Shown here: in pieces, positions 11,313 to 22,657 of the stretch | Layout: each line of letters begins with the position of its first letter | Position numbering within the stretch: position 1 is the first letter of the stretch | Source of the DNA: Nepenthes gracilis | Taxonomy: Eukaryota > Streptophyta > Magnoliopsida > Caryophyllales > Nepenthaceae | NCBI GenBank assembly: GCA_033239525.1 | Contig: BSYO01000024.1 | Span: forward strand, 1,054,001-1,118,000 | Reading direction: 5' to 3' | Length of the DNA: 64,000 bases | The notes under the pieces: model-generated | Database searches by the model: none | Seen by the model: the letters and a program-made list of their open reading frames with translations, nothing else | Told to the model about the DNA's origin: nothing | Translations under genes and position numbers: made by a program

Positions 11313-11449
11313 TTTTTTTTATTGCTTTCATTATTTGCATTTGTACAAAAGCACATGAATAGACAGTTACCACTGAATATCAAAAGCTCCTAATCCCCAA
11401 ATTTGAAGAGTAAATAAAACAATTTGAAATGCAATTTGCACTTTCCTTA

Positions 11450-11999
11450 CATTTGAAGCATCCAACTTGCCCTACTCAAGTTCGAGATTGAACTTTTTAA
11501 TGGTGGCGAAGAATAACATGATATGTCTTAAGCATTATTTGCCTCATACATGTGAGAAAAGTCTAAGCCTGAGAAGTTCAAGCCCATACTGGAGTGAAGG
11601 CCCAATTATACTTTCATTCTTCATTAGTTATAAGAAGATTTGAAAAAATATATATATATTATAAGTACATTTAGCTACTCAGTGTTTGAAGTTATGTAGA
11701 TAATTAAGTGGTTTTGGGATTATTCTGGTTGTGACAGCTTGGTCTTACATCAGTTGCTCTGCCTTCCTGCTATAGACCTCTTTTCTTGTGAGCTGCTTCC
11801 CTTTTCTTGATTTTAAATGTGTAATATCATATGTTTTCCTATATATGATATTTTTCTATATTACCCATTGAAAGAATCAAGTCTATAAATAAGCTTGAAG
11901 AAATCAATTTAAAAAATTGACACTTCAGTCGACAACGAGATTACCCAGCAAGATTAAGTCATTTACCTACTTTAGCACAAAATGAGCTTACACCGTTAC
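11450..11999. other. deacetylase intron sequence, no feature seen
   Basis: AT-rich non-coding DNA that serves as one parent of mosaic block B. I see no exon of the C-terminal tail, only short AT runs near 11,648-11,662. Confidence 0.5.
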
Positions 12000-12086
12000 C
12001 TGAGATGGAGGAGCTTTGTAACTCATCAACTTCTTTGGTAATTCCTCAGCAAGGCTTGGCCAATATGTACTCATTTTTTGACGAAC
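12000..12086 (-). CDS. HDA5: HDA5-like exon g (end of the deacetylase domain)
   Basis: 87 nt, 29 codons: [20 protein letters not shown], then MSYKAPPSQ. Acceptor GGAAACAG, donor TCTCAG|GTAACG, phase 0. It follows exon f after a 77-nt intron. The donor shows that at least one more exon existed downstream (to the left), but the mosaic block and element 1 lie there and no further exon is visible. Confidence 0.9.
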
Positions 12087-15000
12087 CTGTTTCCATTCAC
12101 ACTTCCGTGAAAAAATAGGCCAAGGTACAACAACAAGTGAAGACTTACGAGTTAAAGCCTCACAGTTTCAATCACATGCCAAGTCGATTCAAAGGTGTAT
12201 GAGTATGACTGTGAAGATCCAGCAATAGGTTTTCCATCCAGCAATACTTCCAGGCAGGAGAGGACAGAATTTGCCAAAGAGTGAAGATTGTATCCTCCTT
12301 CCAAGGCAAGCACAATCTTCCCATGAGCGAATTCCATTAACTGGTAAAGGTTGAAATAAGAAGAAAGTACAATGTGGTTCAATGACCCAAAACAACTATA
12401 AAGAAAAAATTTCGGGATTGGTATGTTTGTTAGCCTTTGCATATTTAGTACATACACAATAAATGTTGTTGATGTGTTTATAAGAAAGTAGTCAATGAAT
12501 TTTCATTGACTCATTCACTAGACATGAGTGCTTGTTCATATAAAATTCACATTGAAAAGGACAATTTTGTAGCTCAGTTTTTTAGTCAAAAGGACCATTT
12601 GTGCATCCAATGCTGAACTTGTTTCACCTTTAGCATACCACAGAGATAAAATGTATCACATACTTGGCCTGAATTGGTTCATTTTTTCACTGCTTTTTCT
12701 ATGAACAACCATTACACAATGTAAAGTCATTGTTGAAATCAAGCTATCAAGAAGCCAATAAGTAAGCAAGAAGATCATATACTGCACGTCCATTTTCTAC
12801 TCTTTTTTTTTTTTTTTTTTTTTTGCTTTCATTATTTGCATTTGTACAAAAGCACATGAATAGACAGTTACCACTGAATATCAATTTTTCAAATTTGAAG
12901 AGTAAATAAAATCATTTGAACTTCATTGCTTCTTCTCATTTTATTGGTGGTCCCCTTGTGACAGAAGGAACTACATAATTTCTCTATCATAAAAAAGGGT
13001 TGACAATATATTTAGTCCCTCATGGCACACCTCAAATTTGAACTTCAATGCTTCTTCTCATTATATTGGTGGTCACCTTGAGACAGAAAGAACTACATAA
13101 TTTCTCTATCATAAACAAAGGATTGATAATATATTTAGTCCCTCACAGCACACTTGAAGGGTCTAGAATTAAGATTCCAATTAGGAACTCTGGCATACCA
13201 AATCAAAATATATAAGACTTATTATCATGGGATGGGAAAGGCTTACCCCAAATTGTGCAGCAATATTGACAATAGGCCCCTTGATGGATTACAAACAATT
13301 AACCTATCAACAAGATGGCTTTTCGTAGATTAAATCAAAATTAGATTCATGTAACAGGAGAGGTTTCTCATTCTTTAGTCGTAAAGAATCTTTTCAATTT
13401 TTACAAGCAACACCTTATATTTAAAATTTTTTATTAGCATGTTTTCTGCCAAATTTGTTGTGCATTATATTTACTACTTAAAGACTTCCTTTCAACCTTC
13501 TAAAATTTCTTAGTTCAATTTCTGTTTTTGGCAACCCCCTTAACTAAGGCAGTTAATGCGCAATTTCCCTCTCTCTTTTCAAGCTCTTGATCTCACCCTC
13601 ATTTTGTTTCAGCACAAGAGCCTCTATCCCTCTCTCATGCAATTCTTCTACAATGCCTACCCCTTTTGCAGCTTATCACCATCAACAAAATCTCCTCTTC
13701 TACCAAACCATGGTGAGATACAAGACAGTAGCTCACAAGCAAAGCACAAATTCTCCTCCCTCTACTCCACATTCAAGGATCTCAGAGATCTTCAGTTTTT
13801 TGCTCAAAACCCTCTAAATCGAAAGGCCTGCCTTGACATTCACCTGATTCTGACCAATTCATTTCTGAAATGGTTAGGTCCTCAACCAAATTGAAGAAAT
13901 CTTGCAACCCTGTATCACAAAAAAGGAACTGTGAATCAAAATCTTCCATTTCACCATTTTCCTCTAAGGAAGCTTCAAAGAAATTTGAAATGTTGTCCCA
14001 GAGAAAGGTTCTTCATGGCTAGAACATAAATTCACTTTTCAGAAACGAAGAAATGCACTTTGACAGAATCTTCAGCATCCTAGGCTGGAAAGACATCTTC
14101 TCCAAGTGCATTTCCTAATTCGAGTACTTTCACACTCTCTTGAAACTTTTCTATGCAAATTCAGCTTTTAGGAAATCCTGTCTTGATTGGTTCTTTGGTT
14201 AAAGGTGTTGACATTGTTTTACATTTGGCTTGATTGGCCAATATTCTGTGGATTTCCCACAAGAGGGAAATGTCTTTTTTTCTCCAAAAACAGTGGTGGG
14301 AAATCGGAAATGTCCAGATTGTAACAGCCTTGAAGACTGTGACTACAAATCCAGATCCTACCAATAACTTTAGATGACCTCTGCCAGCTTGTCTCCTGAA
14401 TTGCGGATGCTTCATGGCATCATGATTAGCAAATTAAGCCTAAGAGTCGAAAGCAAGTGATTTTGCTTCTCCAGGTGAGCAGAAAGCCCCTAAATCAGCT
14501 TAAACTGATTTTAGATCACATGACCAGCTCATTCTCAGGAAAGAATGGAAATATGGCTCATGGAGACCTCAGCAAGTTATTTGAACATTTTAATGTGGAC
14601 ATGGCTGGGGTAACAGATGAAGCATTAGCAAGAAAAAGTTCACCTCAAATCTCTTAAAAGGATGAATGTGGAAAAGATGCTTCTGGTAATTGGACGAGAT
14701 CAAAGAGTAAAGGTATTGCAGTTGAGGAACCATAATCCATCACTCTAAGATGTTTTCACTTTCTCTCCTGCTGCTGCTGCTTCTGCCCATTTTGGAGATA
14801 CCTTTTCTGGTTTTGAAACTCTTGTTTCACTCGCTTCCTCTATTGGTCCACCATCACCAGCTTTAAACTCCGTTGGCCACATGTACAATGAATGTCCAAA
14901 TCAAGGCTCCACCTTGTGAAAGTCCAAAGTACTAATTGCTAATTCAGTGTAAAATATTGTTATTTTTACCGTATCTTAAAAAACCGCAATTTAGTTAGTG

Positions 15001-18000
15001 TGTTCCCAATGTTCCATGTCCTAATTTTTAGATATATAACATGCATCATTGTTGTCATTTCGCATCCATGTTCATGTTTCTTGGTAAGAAGCTGCTAGGC
15101 TCTGGTGCAAATGTAGACTTAGTTGGTAGATCTGCAATTGTTAATGGGTAGGTGTTAAATGATGAGCCCAGTGAGAGCTAAGTGAGATGGTACCAGAGAA
15201 GGATGCCAAAATTTGTTCTATTAGGAGTGTTTGAAGCAAATCAATACAACAACTCCGGCGCCAAAGGTCTAGAACCTACTATGTTGGGTTTTTTAGATCA
15301 ACTTCATGCTGTTAATTAATTTAAAAAATCACACAAAAGAGTCCTACTTTATAGATAAAATGGTGAATCTTTTAACAGATTTTGCATGTGCAGCTTTCAT
15401 AAAGGGAGAGCCATACAAGATAGTATTTTACTTACTCATGAGCACGTCAGAAACTATCATAGAAAAAAATATCTTCTAGAATCATTAGGAAAATTGACTT
15501 GTCCAAAGCAAATGACTCTGACGAGTGAGACTTCATTATCAACTGTTGGAGACACTTGGATTCCCAGTTCATTATCTTAGTAGTGTCATGATATGTGTTG
15601 ACAAAATGTGTTTATTATTTTGGTTGTATACCTCTCAATTAAGAGATCCCTTCATCAAATAGAAATTTCTTTCCATAATTACAATCAATCAGGATCCCCT
15701 AATTACAAACCTCATTACAATCAATCAAGATCCCTTAATTATATAAATATATTTACAATCAATCCCTAATTATGACCTAAATACAATAAATCCTAATTAC
15801 AATCAATCAAGATCCCTTAATAAGAGACACTACACACGCGTGCACACACACAAACACAAAATATATGCAACATAGCTGTCCTGATATCATACTAACATCC
15901 CCCACAAATTGATGATGAACAATTAAAAAGCATCAAATACTCAAACATAAACAGATGCCATTGTCATGAAAGAGTCTTTCTTAACACATTATCAGTTTGA
16001 AGGTTAGTGAAAAATTGAGGAAGAATAATCACATGGTGGTAAGTGCTTCACAATTGGAATCGCAACCTACTTCAATATGTTTTATAAACTCATGAAAGAC
16101 TAAACTGAAAGCAATCTGAATAATTCTTGTAGTATCAGCATAACGTAGAGTAGGATTAAATTAAGGAATACCACGTCTGCCCAGTAGGCCCCTAAGCTAG
16201 ACATTCTCGGCGCAAATGGATAACAAAACAGATGCTCAAACCTGGTGGAGTACTTTGATACTTGATCTTGTTTTTTACTCTTCCATGAAATAAGTGCTTA
16301 TCAAGGAATATGCTTTACTCATTATTGAATGATAAGTACCTAACAACTAGCAAAGTCAACGTCATTTAAGTCCACCCACTGTAGTGAAGAACCATTCAGA
16401 AAAAATAAACTTCGACTAGAAGTACCCTTCACACAATGAATAATTCATTTTACTACATCCAAGTATGATTATCAAAATGCTTGCATAAATTGACTAACTT
16501 GTTGTATTGCAAAAAAGATATTAAATATAGTAATCGTCTTACTGTTTAAACTATCTACCAGCTACCAATACATAGATGGATCAAATGAAATTCTCCCTCC
16601 TTGTCATAGCTTCCAATTGACTTCAATAAGTATAATTACCAAATATATAGACTGTTAGCCTAGCCAGAGTATTCTCTCTTGGGTATATTTATGCTAATTT
16701 AGAAGTGTGCAAGTAGGAGTACAACACACCATAAGGTAGAGAAAATATTGCACTAGGCCAAAATCTTTCATTTAAAATAAAGACTTGAGATGTTGTAGTT
16801 GCTTAGACAACTAAGTATTAGCCCAATTATGACATCATCTACAAACACGAGGCATAACAATTCTAGTAGTAGTCTTTCCAAGAAAGAGAGAATAGTCCAA
16901 ATGACTTTGAGTAAAATTACAATTTAGCAGAGTGGTATAGAATTCCTCAAACCATGCACGTTGTTGCTACTTTAGTCTGTATAGAGACTACTTTAACCAA
17001 CAAACTTCAAAGGAATAATGAGTTAACCTACCTAGAAGAGAAATCATGTAGATTTCTTCCCACATATCCCCATAGAAAAATACATTCTTCACATCCATTT
17101 GTCAGAAATACCATCCATTCATGGCGATAACAGCCGCAATAGTTTGTATAGTAGTCATTTTAGCCATGAGTATAAGCATCTCCATACAATCAATACCATG
17201 CTCCTATCGGTTTCCAAGTGCCACTAAACATGCCTTATACATATTTATTGAGCCATCAAGGTGCTGCTTGATGGTATAAACCCATTAGCATCCAGTACAC
17301 CCAATAGAACACGACATTACATCCTAGGTGTGATTGTCCTGAAGAACTTGAATCTCCTTGCACAGCTCATTGGCAACACGCTTGAGTAGAAACCTAAAAG
17401 TTAAATGTAGGCACAAGAGTAGTGTCCAAAGTTTCCTAAATCACTACATGAGAAAAACCATATCTATTGGGTAGCCAAATTAACCGGGCTAATTATCAAA
17501 GCGCAGGCATAATAGAATCAAACAACTATTAGAGGGTGACATCTCTAATACATGACTCCTAGCATAGAGAATAAAATAAGAAAAGACATGTTATCTAAAG
17601 TAGGAAACGCAACAAAAGTTGAATCTGAAATAACATGAGACTAGTAATTTTGATTTTCAAGGAAAAACACATTACGAGATGTGAATTTTGTTAGTATTTG
17701 CATCATAGTACACAAACCCTTCATATACATTATAGTATCCTAGGAATGTACACCTAGTAGCATGTGCAGCAAGTTTGTGACATTCAATTTATGGCTAGTG
17801 AACAAAACAAATAGAACCATGTGTATGAAGAGCGTGATATTTAAGAACAACACCATAAAAGATGATATGGAGAATCAGAATAGAAAATGTGTGAGAGTAA
17901 ACAATTAATCAAATAAACATCCGTAGACAAGATCGTCCCCAAGTTTAACAGGCCCAGAAGACTCAATTAACAAAGTATGAACATCCAAAAGATGATGATT

Positions 18001-21000
18001 CTTATACTATACTACCCTATTTTATTGTGAAGTGCAGAGACAAGAACATTAGAAAATAACACCTTTTGCATTCAGATAAGCTTGAAAGTAATTGAACATA
18101 TCTTCCCCCAAAATTAAAGTAAGATCTTAATACAAATAGAGAATTGTGTTTCAATTAAAGCAACAAAATCTTAAAAAACAAAACAAAACACAACATCCTT
18201 AGAACAAAGAAATATACTTAAAGTGAATCAATCATAGTCATCAATGAAAGTCATTTCTACTATGCAAGTGAAGAGACTGGATTCATATCCCACACACAGG
18301 TATGAATAATCTCCGAACTTGTGGAATCATCACTACCATACAAAAGAAAAGGTAAATCCCTTGTTTTACATAGTTTACAAGAAGTACAATCACACAACCT
18401 AGGAAGCACGGACAGTCTTTCGGACTCAAAGTATCGATGTCCGACACGTGTTGGACACCGACACACCTCGGACACATTAGGCCACGAGTCAGACACGCTC
18501 TGACACGTGTTAATTTATCTTTTTTGTCCAACACATTCCGGACACACTTCAAACGTGTCCTGACATGTTTGGACATACTCCGAATATATCTTGACACGTT
18601 TTGGACACTTTAAGTAATTTTATAGTTTTTTAAAAATTATGAGCCATTTTATAAATTTTAAAAAAACGTGCATTGTTTTATAATTTAAAAATTTAAAGCA
18701 GTACCTTTCTCTTTTATTTCTATCAATATTCCACACTCTCCAGGAATAAGTCAAGAGAGACTTCTTCTTTCATGGTAGGTGACGCCTTTTTTTTACCAAA
18801 TTTTCATAGAATAAAAAATCAAGACTTGAGAAAAATAAGACGACTATGGAGATGAAACAAATGAAGGCGATAATACGGTTGATCTTTGGTGGAGCAAGGA
18901 TTTATTTTTTCATCACAAATAAAGATGATAACCCACAAATTAAGTATAAAATAGTAGTGTTCATCAATTAAAAAATTATAAACCATAATTTTAATTTACA
19001 TGTCCCCAATATGTCGTATTCTTGATTTTTATAAAATAGCATGTCGACATATCGGTGTCGTTTCGTGTCCGTGACCCTTGTCGGTGTTGGTATCCGTGCT
19101 TCATAGCACATAACACCTTAAGAGATGAAAACGAATCTTTATTACCCAAAATAGCCAATGTTTCATAAGATGATTCGAAATGATAGAATTAAGATGTCAT
19201 AATTCCTTATGCCAAACATGGCTATCATTAGTACCAGTAGTACAATGTAAAGAAACAGTAATAGGAATAGAAAATTAGATAGGAAATAAGCATTCAACTT
19301 TAGGCCCCTTCATAGTCACCTCCCACCGCATGTTCCTACACAAGACATCCATCACAACTAAAGTGAGTTTTACAATTATTGTCTACCCATTATGTAATAG
19401 AAATCAAATTTGTTGATAAATCTGGCGATAAAATACATTGCTAAAGAAAGGCCATAGATTTCCAACCATTGTGATTCGAAGAAAACAGTGGTTGGTTGTC
19501 TAAATGTTTTACTCACCATTATACCTTCAAATGTTATATAAGTCATTTGTACTGCTAGTCATATGATTCAAAGCAGTAAAATCAATCGACTAAGGAGAAG
19601 TTGAGAGCTTTGCTTACCTTGCATACCTAAGGAAAAGAAAGAGGACACAATCATCTGTTGTACCATCTCAAGTGTGAGAGAACTTGAAGATTACTTATAG
19701 ATGGCGGATCATTGGTTGAAATGGCTTGGACAGTAGTAGAGTTTGGTTGGACAACAGTATGGAAAGTTGGGAATTATTGCTGAGGCTGCACGCGACAATA
19801 TTTATGATGCATATCTCCTTTTATAATAATTATAGAATTTGTTATTGCAATTATTTGCAACATACCCAAACCTCGTACAACTATAACATTGCATCTGTGA
19901 CTTCAATTTTTCCTTTTCTTGAGTGACATAAGCCTCATTAATTATCTTAAAAGTTACTGCTTCTTGTGTCATTCCAAGTTGTACGACAAGTCAATGTTCT
20001 TCACATAAAAATTCCCGTAAGCATACATCCAAGGGCGAGACCAAATTTCAAGTTAGCAAACTAGCTCATACAACTTCAAATTTAGGCCTAAGTTTCATCA
20101 TAAGTTGATCTCATAAGAGTTTAGTGTGAACTACTTGCAGACCAACAATAGCTTCTTTAGGGGCCTTAGAATGAACTCTCCTAATATATACACTCCACAA
20201 ATTAATAAATCCCACATAAAATTGTTCAACAAAGAGATTACTTTGTTTTTAGTTAGAAATATCCCATTCCAATTGAAATTGAGTGTTATTATCTTGATAA
20301 CAATTTCGTTTCAATAATTCGATTATCTCCTTAACAGTAGTAAATGATTAAAAATTATTCACTATATATGCTTCAATTGAACCCAACAACCAATACCCAA
20401 TGTGAGCATTTTTGCTCTCCTTTTGATCAAATTCCTTTGACTTAATTGGAGCCTTTAATGATCCATCTAAATGACTCCACAATTCTAACCCTTTTATAAA
20501 TATCTTAAATTGGATATCTCATTTCGAATTTTTTTTCCCATTAAAACAAACAATAACATTTCTCCCAACATTTTTAATCAGACTTCAAATGGAATAGCTG
20601 AAGAAATTTGTACCCAATGGATCAAAGATTCCAGGTCAATCAGCAAAACTCCAGTAGCAGAGAACACTAAATAATTAATAGGCAAAAAATAAAAGAGCAG
20701 CAAAATTATGACAACTAAATAACCAGTCACAACTAACATGTAAGAATCTAAAAAATAAAACAAGGCCACAATCCAAAAACATACCATAATATTCATGAAT
20801 ACAACAAGGAGCACAGTTTAAAGGTACGATCCTACTATGAAAAAGTATGTTTATTGGACTGAAATTGAATATTTCAATTAAGCATTCCCTTCACTAAATA
20901 GAAACCTCTTTCCATGATTACAAGCAATAAAGATCTCCTAATTATGGAATTTTTTTTATAGATTCTAACCCTTTTATAAATAACTTAAATTGGATATCTC

Positions 21001-22607
21001 ATTTGGAATTTTTTTTTCCCATTAAAAAGAAACAATAGCATTTCCCCCAACATTTTTAATCAGACTTCGAATAGAATAGCTGAAGGAATTTGAACCCAAT
21101 GGATCAAAGATTCCAATGGATCAAAGATTCCAGGTCAATAAGCAAAACTCCCATAGTAGAGAATACAAAACAATTAATAGGCAAAAAATAAAAGAGCTGC
21201 AAAATTATAATAACTAAGCAACAAGTCACGACTAATGTGTAAGAATCCAAAAAATAAAACAAGGCCACAATCCAAAAGCATACCAAAATATTCATGAGCA
21301 CAACAAGGAGCACAGTTTAAAGGTACGACTCTACCATAAAAAATTATGTTTATTGGTCTGAAATTGAATATTTCAATTAAGCATTCCCTTCACTAAATAG
21401 AAACCTCTTTCCATGATTACAAGCAATCAAGATCTCCTAATTATGGCTTAATTATAGTCAGCCTTAATTATAATAGATCAAAGTCCCTTCATTAGGAAAA
21501 AGGATCTCCTAATTATATTCTTAATTACAATCAATCCTACTTACAATCAATCAAGATCCCTTAATTAGGAAAGCTATATATATACATACAATATATGCTA
21601 CACAACTATCATGACATCATGATGACATGTTACTTCACTTCATTCAATCGTTGCTAATGGAGTTATAGAAGGCTATTTTCTAGCAAAGAGCTATTTCAGA
21701 CAAGTTAATCCAATGTCACTATGTATTTGGATAGTAGTTGGTTAGTGTAGCACTATGAAAATCCAAATGTCAATTTTAACACTAAATTTAAGAGAGTTGC
21801 GATTATGCACTTAGCATTTGTGGATGATCCCATGTTATGCATTAAGTCTATTTACCTCAGTGTCTTGTCCGTTTTAATAATGGCAATATGCATCACTACA
21901 TATTTTATGTTCTAATGTTTTCGGTATTATAATCAAATTGATCTAAATTGTTTAATGTCTACAATATCAGTATGATGTTTTTTATTCTAATTTCAAATAT
22001 ATTTTGCTATCCTGATTGGCATCTCATCCAAATCAACTTTTGATTACATTTGATTTCTCTATTATTTAGCAAGAACTCATTTGCCAGGTGATTATTTAGT
22101 AAGTGATGTTATATTTATTGTACATAATATTTTCTATCGCTACTAGTTTCTCAAACAAGACAAATGTGCTCATTCAAAGATGTTGAATATGGAAATTTTT
22201 CTGGCAAAGCTTTGAAGAATTGGATTACCTGAAGATTGATCCTTGAAAACTTTATTTATTGTGTAATTGTAATATTTTATTTTCATTAAGGGCTAGATAG
22301 GTAGATATTGCTCTCACACGCTTTTTAAGCAAATCATCTATCTACATCATTTGAAATAAAGAATACAGGCCTGAGTAGATCTCTGCCAAATCCTCTATTT
22401 CAGCAATCTGTTTGTTTTGTAAGTTCACATGCCAATATTTCAAATTTCTCGAACCCAAATTTATTATTTCCCTGGAGGATTATATCCTTAATATCATTCA
22501 TTTCTTATTCTTGCTTCTAGACCGATAAACTTATCTCATATTCAAATTTTATATTAATTACTGGACGTAGTAATTGGATCTACCCATTTTCAAAAAATTA
22601 AAAATCT

Positions 22608-22657
<50 letters not shown>

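Larger units (their letters stand above)
8590..11450. repeat. abnormal block B: interleaved mosaic of block A, LTR and deacetylase flank
   Basis: The left part (to about 9.8 kb) follows block A. From about 9.8 kb rightward, blocks of about 10-50 bases alternate, in order, between retroelement sequence (block A, then the LTR at 2,010-2,380) and the clean genomic flank at 11.5-12.95 kb. For example, LTR text TATAAATTCCCTCTCC at 10,961 is followed by flank text GACATGAGTGCTTGTTCA at 11,009 (the same as 12,521), then LTR text again. No gene is supported. A consensus made from two misaligned sequences explains this best. Confidence 0.75.
15608..21627 (-). mobile_element. Ty1/copia retrotransposon relic (copia 1)
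   Basis: LTR-like ends flank about 6 kb whose minus strand carries, from right to left, a primer-site relic, a gag relic (20.1-20.5 kb) and RT/RNase H relics (18.2-16.2 kb). A G-rich polypurine tract (TTTGTGGGGGATG on the minus strand, about 15,896-15,908) sits beside the left LTR. It is riddled with stops and frame breaks. A 700-bp DNA element (18,403-19,102) is inserted in it, and the primer-site end is duplicated. It has the same orientation as the host gene. Confidence 0.75.

Noticed and set aside
9800..11450. A novel chimeric element combining an LTR with host exon sequence (transduplication)
   Set aside because: Captured host DNA would be one contiguous piece; here short blocks of both parents alternate in strict order, which fits a faulty consensus much better.
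20578..21313. Two similar hydrophobic minus-strand open frames (78 and 69 codons) that look like small membrane proteins
   Set aside because: They lie in the duplicated leader/LTR end of copia 1; their likeness is explained by the DNA duplication, and no start context or homologue supports a protein.
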